From contig JAJDAF010000036.1 of the NCBI GenBank assembly GCA_029261995.1, positions 339,470 through 403,469 on the forward strand: 64,000 nucleotides of DNA, read 5' to 3'. Each line of letters opens with the position of its first letter. Positions within the stretch are counted from its first letter, which is position 1. Positions 54,420 through 63,318 of this stretch are shown here, one piece after another. Source of the stretch: Candidatus Zhuqueibacterota bacterium. GTDB lineage: Bacteria; Zhuqueibacterota; Zhuqueibacteria; Oceanimicrobiales; Oceanimicrobiaceae. The notes under the pieces were generated by a model. That model ran no database searches. It saw nothing but the letters and a program-made list of their open reading frames with translations, and was not told the origin of the DNA. The position numbers and the translations under genes were made by a program.

Positions 54420-54983
54420 ATGCCGAAAGCAAAAAAAATCTACATCATTCTGATTATTCTGGTGAGCTGCATGGGATGCGACCAAATCAGCAAACGCATC
54501 GCCAAAAACTCGCTGCAGTCGGCGCCGGTACAGACCTATCTCTGGGAAACCTTCCGTCTGCAGTACGCTGAAAACTCCGGGGCATTTCTCAGTCTCGGAT
54601 CCCGCCTGCCCAAATATATACGAACCTGGCTGTTTACCATTATCAGTGGCGGTCTGCTCATCGCCCTGCTTTTCTATATTGTCTACAGTCGCGAGTTGGA
54701 CCGCAGCCACATTTTTGCGCTCTCCCTTATCCTGGGTGGCGGCGCCAGCAACCTTCTCGACCGCATCGTCAACGACGGCAGAGTCATCGATTTCATGAAC
54801 ATGGGAATCGGAAGGCTGAGGACCGGAATTTTCAATTGGGCTGACGTCGTGATCATGGTGGGAATGGGATTGATCGTTGTGCTCAATTTCACCGGCAGGC
54901 GCAAACAACAAGATGAATCCGCTGATATGGAGTCATACAGAACCGAGGGTGAATCTAGGGCGCCGGGCGGAGAGAATTCCTAG
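54420..54983 (+). CDS. lspA: Lipoprotein signal peptidase
   Basis: From the ATG at 54420 (AAGGA upstream) this has 187 residues and four membrane helices. The aspartyl catalytic pair is D124 (RVIDF) and D142 (FNWADVVI), and NSGAF and NLLDRI are the family motifs. It cleaves prolipoproteins ahead of the lipidated cysteine; several such lipoproteins are in this window (pal, cpoB, LEA-type). The tail after residue 160 is hydrophilic and variable. Confidence 0.95.
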   Translation: MPKAKKIYIILIILVSCMGCDQISKRIAKNSLQSAPVQTYLWETFRLQYAENSGAFLSLGSRLPKYIRTWLFTIISGGLLIALLFYIVYSRELDRSHIFALSLILGGGASNLLDRIVNDGRVIDFMNMGIGRLRTGIFNWADVVIMVGMGLIVVLNFTGRRKQQDESADMESYRTEGESRAPGGENS

Positions 54984-55029
54984 ACTAGAACTCCCGAATC
55001 CGAAAACACAGCGACGGGAAGAACTCCTC

Positions 55030-56286
55030 GTGCAGTCTCAACAATCCAAACTCAGATATTATCTGTCCACGCTCGGGCCAGGCATTGCCATTGCGGCTAC
55101 GGGGATAGGAGCTGGCGACATGGTGGCTGCCGCTGTTTCCGGCGCTCGCTACGGCTATGCCATCATCTGGGCCGCCGCCGTTGGTGCGCTGCTGAAATAT
55201 GTCATGAACGAAGGCCTTGCACGCTGGCAGCTTGCCACCGGCACAACGCTGCTGGAGGGCTGGGTCAGACGGCTTGGTCCGTGGGTACAAATCTATTTTG
55301 GCGTCTATCTGGTGTTGTGGTCGGTGATTGTTGCGGCTGCGCTCGCGTCGGCCTGCGGACTGGCCGCGCACGCCATCATACCTGCCCTTTCCGTCGAAGT
55401 CTGGGGAGTTCTGCACTCCCTGCTGGCGGCCGCCCTGGTGCTGTTTGGCAGCTACCGCCAGTTCGAGCGAATGATGAAGTGGTTCATCGGCTTCATGTTC
55501 TTGACGATTCTGGGGTGCGCTCTGTTTGTGGAGCCGCCAATCCAGATCCTGCTGCAGAGCCTGACCCAGGCCGCGGTGCCAGCGGGAAGCGCCAAGTTCA
55601 TTCTGGGCGTGATTGGTGGCGTCGGTGGCAGCCTGACCATGCTGGCGTACGGCTACTGGATTCGTGAACGCAACTGGCGCGGGGTTGAGCGCAAATCCGC
55701 GGTCCAGTTTGACCTCGGTGTCTCCTATGCTCTCACCGGCGTGTTCGGTGTTGCGATCATGGTCCTTGCCGCGACGACCCTCAAGCCAGCCGGGGTGTCG
55801 GTCTCGGGCAGCAAAGGCGTTCTAGAGATGGCAACCATGCTCGGTGAAGTGATGGGACGCTTTGGCTACTGGGCCTTCGTCATCGGTTTCTGGGGGGCGG
55901 TTTCCACATCAATGCTGGGCGTGTGGCAGGGTGTGCCCTATCTTTTTTGCGACTTTGTCGCCCTGGTAAAGCGTCTGCCCTACGATGCCCACAGCGATAT
56001 CGTCAGCACAAAATCACGGTGGTATCGCGGGTATTTGTTTTGGTTGGCCGTGCCACCCCTGGCGCTTCTTCTCACCGGTCGGCCTGTGGGTCTCATTGTA
56101 GCCTACTCGATATCTGGCGCTCTGTTCATGCCGTTTCTGGCCGGCACTCTGCTTTATATGAATTCACGTCTCGACTGGGTTGGCGAACGCTTTCGCAACA
56201 GTCGGACGACGAATCTTCTGTTGATATTCTCGCTCCTGCTCTTCGGATATCTGCTGCTCGACGAACTGCTTGCCCTGTTCAAATGA
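55030..56286 (+). CDS. Nramp-related membrane transporter without the canonical metal-site motifs
   Basis: A GTG start at 55030 gives 418 residues; the longer frame from 54877 would overlap lspA by about 107 bases. About 11 hydrophobic helices are evident. The first (LGPGIAIAATGIGAGDMVAA) aligns with Nramp helix 1, but the DPGN motif reads GAGD. The sixth-helix MPH is not found; GGSLTMLAYGYWIRE sits there. Canonical Nramp proteins bind Mn2+/Fe2+ through those residues, so this belongs to a divergent branch of unknown, perhaps different, substrate. Confidence 0.72.
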   Translation: MQSQQSKLRYYLSTLGPGIAIAATGIGAGDMVAAAVSGARYGYAIIWAAAVGALLKYVMNEGLARWQLATGTTLLEGWVRRLGPWVQIYFGVYLVLWSVIVAAALASACGLAAHAIIPALSVEVWGVLHSLLAAALVLFGSYRQFERMMKWFIGFMFLTILGCALFVEPPIQILLQSLTQAAVPAGSAKFILGVIGGVGGSLTMLAYGYWIRERNWRGVERKSAVQFDLGVSYALTGVFGVAIMVLAATTLKPAGVSVSGSKGVLEMATMLGEVMGRFGYWAFVIGFWGAVSTSMLGVWQGVPYLFCDFVALVKRLPYDAHSDIVSTKSRWYRGYLFWLAVPPLALLLTGRPVGLIVAYSISGALFMPFLAGTLLYMNSRLDWVGERFRNSRTTNLLLIFSLLLFGYLLLDELLALFK

Positions 56287-56405
56287 GCCTGCCGGGCTCA
56301 TCTTAACAGCAGTCACACTACGGCAGGGAGGCCGCCGCGCTGAAGAAATTGCCCGCCGGGCCGATTTAGATCACATTGAACTGGCAGTTAAGATGCGAGC
56401 CGCGC

Positions 56406-57650
56406 ATGAAAGATATCCTCATAAAAATTGAAGACAATACTGTTGGACCACTGACCGAGTCCAAACTCCGGTGGTTGATCCATCAGGGCACTTTTACCCT
56501 GCAGGACCTGGTATGGAATGAGCGCAGCGGTGACTGGGCGCGCGCCGCCACTCTGGTAGAAATCGCTGAATTGTTTGACCTCAGCGGCAAGGCTCCGGTG
56601 CAACAGGCACGGCTTTATGCGGTTGCCAGTGGCAAAGGCGGTGTCGGCAAGACCGTGATCACGGCATCCACGGGAGTTGCCCTGGCTTCGATGGGCCACA
56701 AAGTCATTGTCGTCGATTGCGATTTCGGAGGCGCGAACTTACACACGGTGATGGGCATTCTGCAGCCAGAGACCAGTTTTGATGATTACTTTGGGACCAA
56801 AGGCGCGCCCCTGTCCGATTTCACCGTCGAAACCCCCATCACGAATCTTCGGCTGCTCAGCGGCTCATGCGGCTCTCTCAAGCTTGCCAACCTGAAGTAC
56901 GCCCAGAAGCAGAAATTCATCCGCGGGCTGAAGAAACTGAACGCTGACTTCATCCTCATGGATCTGGGCGGCGGCGGCGACTTCAACGTTCTTGATTTCT
57001 ATCTCTTGGCCGACGAAAAGCTTCTGGTAATGAACCCGGACCTCGCAGCCGTGCACGGTGCATTCGGCTTCATCCGTATGGCCCTGCTTCGGCGCCTCAA
57101 ACGCACCTTCAAGGATGACCCGTCTGCTCTCGATATTTTGAATGACCAGGAAGCCAATCAGCCTGGCCGAATCGTGCGCACCATGGCGCAAATAAGAGAG
57201 AAGCTCAGTGACGCCAGCCACGATGCTGATCGGCGCTTTCAATCAGCAGTCAACTCATTGATCCCGCGACTGATTCTCAACAAAGCCCAAAGCAAGGCCG
57301 ATCTCGACGAAGCCATCTCCATCGAGCTTGCGGCAGCCGAGTTGCTGTCGGTCAGAGTCGATGTGCTGGGCCAGGTAGCCCACGACCCGGCAGTCGAAAA
57401 GGCAGTGAAGGAATTCCGGCCCTTCGTGCTGCACAGTCCAACTTCGGAAGCCGCAAAAGATCTGACGGATCTCGTCTACACGCAGATTCTTGGCAAGCGA
57501 GGAATCCGCGAACGAATCAGAAAAAGAAAGTGGCGGCAGGCTTTCGACCATCTGAACGAGATCTATCCGGAGGTTCGCCTGGTGGATGCAGTACCCGTTG
57601 CCGAGCTTGTCCAGGGGCGGCGCGAGCAAAACTCCGCCATCCTGAAATAA
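56406..57650 (+). CDS. GYF_2-domain MinD/ParA-like ATPase, second paralogue
   Basis: This 414-residue protein aligns from end to end with the protein at 10188-11495: GYF_2 domain (1-60, TVGPLTESKLRWL and LVWNERSGDWAR), deviant Walker A SGKGGVGKT (75-83, same residues), CDFGGANLHTVMGIL and ILMDLGGGGDFN. It ends without the cysteine-rich tail (finishing REQNSAILK). It lies upstream of the tol-pal operon but has its own spacing of 397 bp. Both copies likely work in spatial organisation of an envelope process; that is inferred from the family. Confidence 0.83.
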   Translation: MKDILIKIEDNTVGPLTESKLRWLIHQGTFTLQDLVWNERSGDWARAATLVEIAELFDLSGKAPVQQARLYAVASGKGGVGKTVITASTGVALASMGHKVIVVDCDFGGANLHTVMGILQPETSFDDYFGTKGAPLSDFTVETPITNLRLLSGSCGSLKLANLKYAQKQKFIRGLKKLNADFILMDLGGGGDFNVLDFYLLADEKLLVMNPDLAAVHGAFGFIRMALLRRLKRTFKDDPSALDILNDQEANQPGRIVRTMAQIREKLSDASHDADRRFQSAVNSLIPRLILNKAQSKADLDEAISIELAAAELLSVRVDVLGQVAHDPAVEKAVKEFRPFVLHSPTSEAAKDLTDLVYTQILGKRGIRERIRKRKWRQAFDHLNEIYPEVRLVDAVPVAELVQGRREQNSAILK

Positions 57651-58047
57651 GGAGCGTACAAACCCACACTGCGACCTGTCAACTCGCCAGCCGGTCAGTA
57701 CTTTTGTAGTGACACTTACGTCGCGCTGCCACATTCCCCTTGCATTTTGCGTGGCACAAAAATATATTGAGCCGACGCAGGAATTGCGGACTGCAAGAGT
57801 GCACGGTGCTCGGAACCTCAACTCTTTTTGACTGTTTAACTCAACTAGTTTCTGTGGCAGAATGCAAAGGGCTGCCGATTCTCGATATCATTCTCGCATG
57901 CTCTATCGGGCAATTCCCTGTGACAGGCAATGGATTCCCGATAAAAACACTCGGGAATGACATCTTGCAACAGAAACTCAATAGTTTCTAACCGGCAGCG
58001 TACCTTCGGGCAGACATTGAATCTGCTTTCAAACGGAGTAATTCTAC
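57651..58047 (+). promoter_or_regulatory. 397-bp tol-pal leader region with promoter and alternative hairpins
   Basis: TTGCAT (57740-57745), 17 bp, TATATT (57763-57768) is a good sigma70-type promoter, leaving a leader of about 270 bases before tolQ. In the leader ATTCCCGA (57934-57941) can pair with TCGGGAAT (57951-57958), or its CCCGAT part (57937-57942) with ATCGGG (57905-57910). These are mutually exclusive structures, a pattern seen in attenuators. No T-run follows either hairpin. Confidence 0.45.
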
Positions 58048-58812
58048 ATGGTTTTTCTTTTCAGCCTGATACAGCAACCCACTGCCCAGCCTTTTCAAAC
58101 GCCAAATATTTTCGACCTGTTGGTGAACGCCGGTATCGTGGCCAAGATCGTGCTTCTCATCCTTCTGCTGTTTTCGACCATTTCATGGGCCATCATTCTT
58201 GGCAAGTACTGGACCTTCTGGCGTGTGCGCCGGGAGTCGGACCGTTTTCTTCGGTTGTTTAACGAACGTAAAGGCGTTCGTGAAATCCTGCAGGCTAGCC
58301 GGCAATTGGCTCGCAACCCCTTTGCGGAAGTTTTTAAGGAGGCCTACTGGCATTTCAACCGCAACGACGGCACCCCCGGTGGCTCGCAGATGGGCGGCAG
58401 CATCGACATGCTGAGGGAACAGAAAACCAAGCCAAACCAATCCTCCGATGATCTGGTGAGGCTGTTCGATTCGGTGGCCAGCCGGGAAGTTCTACGTCTC
58501 GAAAAAAGCCTGGTTTTTCTGGCCACCACCGGCAGTGTCAGTCCGTTCTTTGGTTTGTTCGGTACGGTCTGGGGCGTGATGAGTGCGTTCCTGGCCATCG
58601 GCTTCACGGGTTCAGCGGACCTGAGCGTGGTGGCGCCGGGCATTGCCGAAGCGCTCATCACAACTGCCGCCGGCCTGGCAGCAGCAATTCCGGCGGTTAT
58701 GGCATACAATTATTTCGTTAATAAGCTGAAGCGGATAAGCGCTGAGTTGGAAATCTTCTACTCCAACCTAATTCAAGCCTTCACCAGAAAGGAAGGCCAT
58801 GAAGTCCGCTAA
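58048..58812 (+). CDS. tolQ: TolQ, proton channel subunit of the Tol system
   Basis: This 254-residue MotA/TolQ/ExbB family protein has three membrane helices (about 25-55, 155-185, 205-225). GLFGTVWGVMSAFLAIG and IAEALITTAAGLAAAIPAVMAYN are the conserved channel helices. TolQ and TolR use the proton motive force to drive TolA and constrict the outer membrane at division. It overlaps tolR by 14 bases. GGAG lies about 9 bases before the ATG. Confidence 0.95.
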   Translation: MVFLFSLIQQPTAQPFQTPNIFDLLVNAGIVAKIVLLILLLFSTISWAIILGKYWTFWRVRRESDRFLRLFNERKGVREILQASRQLARNPFAEVFKEAYWHFNRNDGTPGGSQMGGSIDMLREQKTKPNQSSDDLVRLFDSVASREVLRLEKSLVFLATTGSVSPFFGLFGTVWGVMSAFLAIGFTGSADLSVVAPGIAEALITTAAGLAAAIPAVMAYNYFVNKLKRISAELEIFYSNLIQAFTRKEGHEVR

Positions 58813-59197
58813 GTACACCAATCTTTCCGAAATCAACGTTACTTCCCTTGTGGACGTGACGCTTGTTTTGCTGATCGTCTTCATGATCACGGCGCCGTTG
58901 TTGCGCTCAGGCATGAAAGTCGATCTGCCGCAGACACAAGCGAAGGAGATCGACCCTGGCAAATCCATCGTCTTAACGGTTGACAAAAACGGTGAGATCT
59001 TCTGGCAGAAGGAGAAAATCACTCTTGCGGTCTTGCGTGACCGCCTGGCCAAACGGCTGGCTTCAAACCGGCTCAAACCCATTCTGCTGCAGGGCGACAA
59101 AGAGGTTTTTTATGGCCACGTTATCGAAGTGATGGATATCATAAAGGAGCTGGGGATTGGCAAGCTCGGCCTGGTGCTGAAACCAAGGCAGCGCTGA
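58799..59197 (+). CDS. tolR: TolR/ExbD-type protein
   Basis: This 132-residue protein has a single membrane helix with the proton-carrying D19 (LVDVTLVLLIVFMIT) and a periplasmic ExbD-like domain. The signature EINVTSLVDVTLVLLIVF is typical. It overlaps tolQ by 14 bases, and its TGA shares one base with the next ATG. Confidence 0.95.
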   Translation: MKSAKYTNLSEINVTSLVDVTLVLLIVFMITAPLLRSGMKVDLPQTQAKEIDPGKSIVLTVDKNGEIFWQKEKITLAVLRDRLAKRLASNRLKPILLQGDKEVFYGHVIEVMDIIKELGIGKLGLVLKPRQR

Positions 59198-59856
59198 TGC
59201 ACAACGACCTGCTTTGGACAATTGTCCGCTTTTTCTTCTCAGCCGCCCTGCATCTTCTGGTTTTCGCAGGCATTTTCTATGCAAGCAGCGGACCGCGAAA
59301 AGTCGAGGGCTATCCGACGGTCATCCCGGTCGAATTGCTTGACATCAAGCCGGTGGCTTTCAAGGCGCCGGAAGTGCAGGAGGTCGCCCCACGGCGTCAA
59401 GTTGCCAAACCGCAACCAAAGAAACTTGAAGGCGTTACAGTAGAGAAGCCAAAGCCAGTAGAAGATGAACCCGAAGAACAGCCGGTAAAGCAGATTGAAA
59501 AACCGGAAAAATCGGACAAGGGCAAGTCCAGCGCCAGCAATGACAAGCTCAAGCTGGATGTGCCCGAGTTTCCGTTTTCCTACTACCTTGCGCTTCTGCG
59601 GGGCCGGATTCAGTCGAACTGGGAGCCGCCCTTCAACGCCAGCAGGACCGCGGCCTCCAGGAAAGCTGTCGTCGCTTTTCGGATTCGTCGAAACGGTCAG
59701 TTGACCAAGATCTCGATCGTGTCAAGGTCCGGCGATTACCTGTTTGATCAGGCCTGTTTGCGTGCGGTGACGCTGGCAAATCCGCTGCCGCCGCTGCCAT
59801 TTGATTTTCCACGGCCTTCGCTCGGAGTGCAGTTCGAGTTCGAGCAGGGCCGGTGA
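59197..59856 (+). CDS. TolA-role TonB-like energy transducer
   Basis: This 219-residue protein has an N-terminal membrane helix (about 5-27), a proline/lysine/glutamate-rich linker (about 65-115) and a TonB C-terminal domain (YYLALLRGRIQSNWEPP to VVAFRIRRNGQLTKISIVSRSGDYLFDQAC). By its place in the operon it should act as TolA, spanning the periplasm to reach TolB/Pal, although the C-terminal domain is of TonB type. It begins in a TGATG overlap with tolR. Confidence 0.88.
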   Translation: MHNDLLWTIVRFFFSAALHLLVFAGIFYASSGPRKVEGYPTVIPVELLDIKPVAFKAPEVQEVAPRRQVAKPQPKKLEGVTVEKPKPVEDEPEEQPVKQIEKPEKSDKGKSSASNDKLKLDVPEFPFSYYLALLRGRIQSNWEPPFNASRTAASRKAVVAFRIRRNGQLTKISIVSRSGDYLFDQACLRAVTLANPLPPLPFDFPRPSLGVQFEFEQGR

Positions 59857-59937
59857 CACCGCTGACCAAATACTAGAATGATTCATGCAACCTGAGTTGC
59901 CGACAAGGGCTGACTCACGAGGGGACATCACGCGAAT

Positions 59938-61242
59938 ATGAACATCAGATCTGGATTTTGTGCGCTTCTGCTTTCGATCTTGCTTTTCAACCTACTGCCA
60001 GACACGCTTGCGCACGCACAAACCGACGTCTATCTGAGAATCTACGAAAAGACATTTCAGCGCATGGAAGTCGATCTCTACCCTTTCGAAGGCCAGAACC
60101 GGGGCGCTGGACAGGACGTCATGGCTGCCACCATCACTGAGGTGCTCAGCAATGATTTGTGGATGTCCGGCTACTTCAAAGTGAATGTCAAGTTTGGGAC
60201 ACCCGAGCCGCGAACAGGCGGCGGACAAAATGGCCGTAGCGGCGGGCCACTTGCCTGGATCGCAGGCAAGTTCAGGATACAGGACGGTAGACTCGCCATT
60301 CAACCAGACCTGGTAGACGCTGCTTCGGGCCGCACCATCATCAAATCCGAGTACTTCGAGCAGGAGAATAATGCACGCCGGGCAGTGCACAAAATCGCCG
60401 ATGACATCGTCTACAGCCTGACCGGAGAAGAAGGCATTGCCAGCACACGCGTGGCGTTTGTCAAGGAAGGCCGCAATGGCCACAAAGAAATCGGGGTCAT
60501 GGACTACGATGGCAAGAACGCACGCACGCTCACCAATGACAAAAGCATCAACCTTTCGCCTGCCTGGTCACCGGATGGAGAGAAGCTCGCGTTCACTTCT
60601 TTTAAAGATGAAAACCCCAATCTCTACCTCCTCAACTTGCGCAACAGCACGCAGTACCGACTCTCGGACGGAAAGGGACTCAACTCCGCGCCGGCCTGGT
60701 CACCAGACGGCAAACGGCTGGCACTGACGCTCTCAAAAGATGGCAACGCGGAACTCTACATTATGGATGTTGAGCGAAAGAAGTTTCGGCGCCTGACTTA
60801 CAACCGGGCGATTGATTCGTCTCCGAGCTGGTCCCCTTCGAATCGTGAAATCGTATTCACCTCAGACCGGACCGGCTCGCCGCAAGTTTACATCATGGAC
60901 ACGGACGGCCTCAATGTGCGCCGCCTGACTTACGCCGGCAGCTACAACGACTCGCCAAACTGGTCACCGCGCGGTGATAAGATAGCTTACGTTTCGCGTA
61001 CGGCCAGCGGCTTCGACATCTACACAATCGATGTGACCGGAGAAAAAAACATGCGGCTGACGGACAGCAGCAACGCCAACGAAGACCCGTGCTGGTCAGC
61101 CAATGGTTTCTCTCTGATTTTCAGCTCAAACCGCAGTGGCCGGCGCGAGCTTTATTCTATGTTTTGGGATGGCAGCGACCAGAAAAAATTGACTTCGGGC
61201 GGTGGTGTTTATCTGCCGGCATGGTCGCCGCGCCAGCGCTAG
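59938..61242 (+). CDS. tolB: Tol-Pal translocation protein TolB
   Basis: This 434-residue periplasmic protein has a signal peptide (about 1-28, ending AHA-Q), an N-terminal TolB_N domain (30-165) and a beta-propeller of five to six repeats (WSPDGEKLAFTSFKDENPNLYLL and alike, 185-430). It binds Pal and cycles with TolA. The TolB-like propeller of the fusion protein at 1030-3981 is related but separate. Confidence 0.96.
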   Translation: MNIRSGFCALLLSILLFNLLPDTLAHAQTDVYLRIYEKTFQRMEVDLYPFEGQNRGAGQDVMAATITEVLSNDLWMSGYFKVNVKFGTPEPRTGGGQNGRSGGPLAWIAGKFRIQDGRLAIQPDLVDAASGRTIIKSEYFEQENNARRAVHKIADDIVYSLTGEEGIASTRVAFVKEGRNGHKEIGVMDYDGKNARTLTNDKSINLSPAWSPDGEKLAFTSFKDENPNLYLLNLRNSTQYRLSDGKGLNSAPAWSPDGKRLALTLSKDGNAELYIMDVERKKFRRLTYNRAIDSSPSWSPSNREIVFTSDRTGSPQVYIMDTDGLNVRRLTYAGSYNDSPNWSPRGDKIAYVSRTASGFDIYTIDVTGEKNMRLTDSSNANEDPCWSANGFSLIFSSNRSGRRELYSMFWDGSDQKKLTSGGGVYLPAWSPRQR

Positions 61243-61311
61243 GTGTTTTCTGCGTGCGTCTGTGAATCGCATGACCAGCGCACACGAACCAAACGAAAGG
61301 AGATACAAACC

Positions 61312-61851
61312 ATGACACAAAAACGGCGGTTGCTGCAGAATCTGCCTCTCATGTTTGTGCTGGTGGGCCTTGTCGCCTGCGGCGGTCCAAAGGAAACCGT
61401 GAAGTACGAACCTGACCCATTCCCGCAACCTGTGATTACAGAGCAGGAGCCCATCCAACCAGTAGAAGAGAAGGTTGCTGTGGATGAGTTCGTTGATGTT
61501 GCGCCTAAACCCGATTTGATTCTACAGACAGTCAACTTCGAGTTTGACAAATCGACGCTGTCAGCCGCGACACGCGCAATTCTCTCGCAGAACGCCCGAA
61601 TATTGCAGGAGTACCCGGAGATCGACGTTCGCATCGAAGGCCATTGTGATGAACGCGGCACGGTCGAATACAATCTCGCGCTTGGCGAACGGCGGGCCAT
61701 GGCGGTACGTGACTATCTCGTTAACTTCGGAGTCGCACCCATCTCTCTATCCGTGATCAGTTACGGCAAAGAACGGCCCATCGACACGCGCCACACTCCG
61801 AGTGGCTGGGATCAAAACAGACGAGCGGAATTCGTGATTCTGAACCAGTAA
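61312..61851 (+). CDS. pal: Peptidoglycan-associated lipoprotein Pal
   Basis: From the ATG at 61312 (AAAGGAGAT upstream) the protein has 179 residues. The lipobox LVAC gives the lipidated C23. A short linker precedes an OmpA-like domain: VNFEFDKSTLS, IEGHCDERGTVEYNLALGERRA and SYGKERP, the peptidoglycan-binding residues. An in-frame start upstream overlaps tolB and is unlikely. Confidence 0.96.
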   Translation: MTQKRRLLQNLPLMFVLVGLVACGGPKETVKYEPDPFPQPVITEQEPIQPVEEKVAVDEFVDVAPKPDLILQTVNFEFDKSTLSAATRAILSQNARILQEYPEIDVRIEGHCDERGTVEYNLALGERRAMAVRDYLVNFGVAPISLSVISYGKERPIDTRHTPSGWDQNRRAEFVILNQ

Positions 61852-61876
61852 GCAAAGACAATCAGGAGATGAGGAA

Positions 61877-62707
61877 ATGACTAAAACAGCCGGGTGCCAA
61901 CCTGTTGGCAAACAGCTCGCGCGGGCAACTCTCTGGTGTTTCGCAGCCGCATTTGCCTTTGCCGGCTGCACCGCCGCGCAAGGGCAGCGCATCAGCACGC
62001 GCCAGACCGAGATGGACAATGTTCGCCGTGAGATCAAATTTCTGCGCCAACAGAACTCACAACTGCAGCGCGAACTCGACAAACTCAAGAAGCAGCTCGC
62101 TGACCTGGAATTCGCCAACAAACAGGACAAGGCCGATATGGCGGCTCGCGTAGACGAAGTCCTGTCGCAGATGGAAGCAACGCAGAGTCAACTGCACGAC
62201 ACCAATTTTCGGATCTCGTCGTTTGACCGCCGGCCTGCTTCTACAAGCTCGCAACCGGATCCGACCTTTCCTACAGATCCGCCGGACACGGTCACATCCC
62301 AGCCGAACGCAAACCCCCGGCCATTTGAGGTTGACCGTTCACGGGAGCTGTACAACACAGCCTACCGAGACTTGATTCGGGGCAACTACCAGTTGGCGCT
62401 TCAGGGGTTTCAGCAGTTTACACGGCAATACACCAACTCCGACTTGATCGACAATGCCCAGTACTGGATAGGCGAAGTTTTCTACGCCCAGGGGCGCTAC
62501 CAAAACGCCATCGACGAGTTCGAAAAAGTGCTCAAACTCTACCGCGCGGGTGACAAAACAGCATCGTCCATGCTCAAAATCGGCTACTCATATATCAACA
62601 TGGATGAGGTCGAACAGGGCAAGATTTACCTGGAAGAAATCCTCAACGATTACCCGGAAACCGAGGAGGCAAATCTGGCGAGGGGGCGGCTTGCCAATTT
62701 GAATTAG
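61877..62707 (+). CDS. cpoB: Tol-Pal system protein CpoB (YbgF)
   Basis: This 276-residue protein has a lipobox-like FAGC (C31), a coiled coil (about 44-110), a Pro/Ser/Thr-rich linker and three TPR-like repeats at the C-terminus (ELYNTAYRDLIRGNYQLALQGFQQF, DNAQYWIGEVFYAQGRYQNAIDEF, SSMLKIGYSYINMDEV). It ends the canonical tol set. E. coli CpoB is a soluble periplasmic protein that links cell-wall synthesis and outer-membrane constriction; here the lipobox suggests an anchored form. Confidence 0.92.
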   Translation: MTKTAGCQPVGKQLARATLWCFAAAFAFAGCTAAQGQRISTRQTEMDNVRREIKFLRQQNSQLQRELDKLKKQLADLEFANKQDKADMAARVDEVLSQMEATQSQLHDTNFRISSFDRRPASTSSQPDPTFPTDPPDTVTSQPNANPRPFEVDRSRELYNTAYRDLIRGNYQLALQGFQQFTRQYTNSDLIDNAQYWIGEVFYAQGRYQNAIDEFEKVLKLYRAGDKTASSMLKIGYSYINMDEVEQGKIYLEEILNDYPETEEANLARGRLANLN

Positions 62708-62719
62708 GCGGGTGGAGGT

Positions 62720-62747
62720 GGAGCGTGGAGCGTGGAGCGTGGAGCGT
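62720..62747. repeat. Four tandem copies of the 7-mer GGAGCGT
   Basis: Perfect GGAGCGT units at 62720-62726, 62727-62733, 62734-62740 and 62741-62747 lie in the gap after cpoB. The same AGCGTGGAGCG words occur in inverted repeats near 27610 and 37690. A 7-bp slippage repeat here could vary in number between strains. Confidence 0.7.
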
Positions 62748-62784
62748 GGAAAAAATTATCAACAAATACCGATTGGAGATACAG

Positions 62785-63318
62785 ATGATTAAGAAGAATA
62801 TCCTGGCCCGGCTGGTTGCTGTGGCCATTTGTGCGGTGCTGGCGACGACGAGTTTCTCTGGCGTTGAGGTCAAAGAGGACCAGGAAGCTGACCTCACGAC
62901 AGAACAAAAGGCGTTGCAAGCTGATGTTGAGCATAGCCTGGTTTCCCCTTGCTGCTGGAACATGACCGTCGATCAGCACGAGTCCGGAGTCTCGAGGCAG
63001 GTCCGCGAGGAAATCACACAACTGGTCAAGGAGGGAAAGGACAAGGACCAAATCCTGCGCTTTTTCTCTTCGCAACCGCGCTATGGTGAGAGAATTCTGG
63101 CCACGCCGTCGCAAGACACACTGCTTGGGAAATCTGCGTACTGGCTGATTCCGATCGCTATTCTGTTTGGTGCGCTGGTGGTCGGGATTGCCATCAAAAA
63201 GATGACTGCGGCAGCGCCAAAACCGAAGCAAGCAAATGCTAAAAAGGCAACGCCCGGGAAGAAAGGGTCTGCTTTGTCCGACAAGGTCGAGGAAGAACTC
63301 AATCAGTTTGAGTCGTAG
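62785..63318 (+). CDS. CcmH-like membrane protein with a CC motif
   Basis: From the ATG at 62785 (GGAG upstream) this has 177 residues with an N-terminal signal (1-25), a CcmH-type domain and a membrane helix (about 117-137). The motif is SPCCW (C56, C57), followed by QVREEITQLVKEGKDKDQILRFF and RYGERILATP, as in CcmH, but with adjacent cysteines in place of CxxC. This is the 'SPCCW' variant family, which might act in cytochrome maturation or another thiol task. No other ccm genes are in the window. Confidence 0.72.
   Translation: MIKKNILARLVAVAICAVLATTSFSGVEVKEDQEADLTTEQKALQADVEHSLVSPCCWNMTVDQHESGVSRQVREEITQLVKEGKDKDQILRFFSSQPRYGERILATPSQDTLLGKSAYWLIPIAILFGALVVGIAIKKMTAAAPKPKQANAKKATPGKKGSALSDKVEEELNQFES

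Noticed and set aside
57752..57768. TGGCAC at 57752-57757 considered as a sigma54 promoter for tol-pal
   Set aside because: The -12 element TTGC is not at the needed distance; the sigma70-type pair TTGCAT/TATATT with a 17-bp spacer fits the same stretch better.
62720..62747. Tandem GGAGCGT repeats considered as a CRISPR or iteron array
   Set aside because: The units are only 7 bp without spacers, and there is no cas or replication gene nearby.
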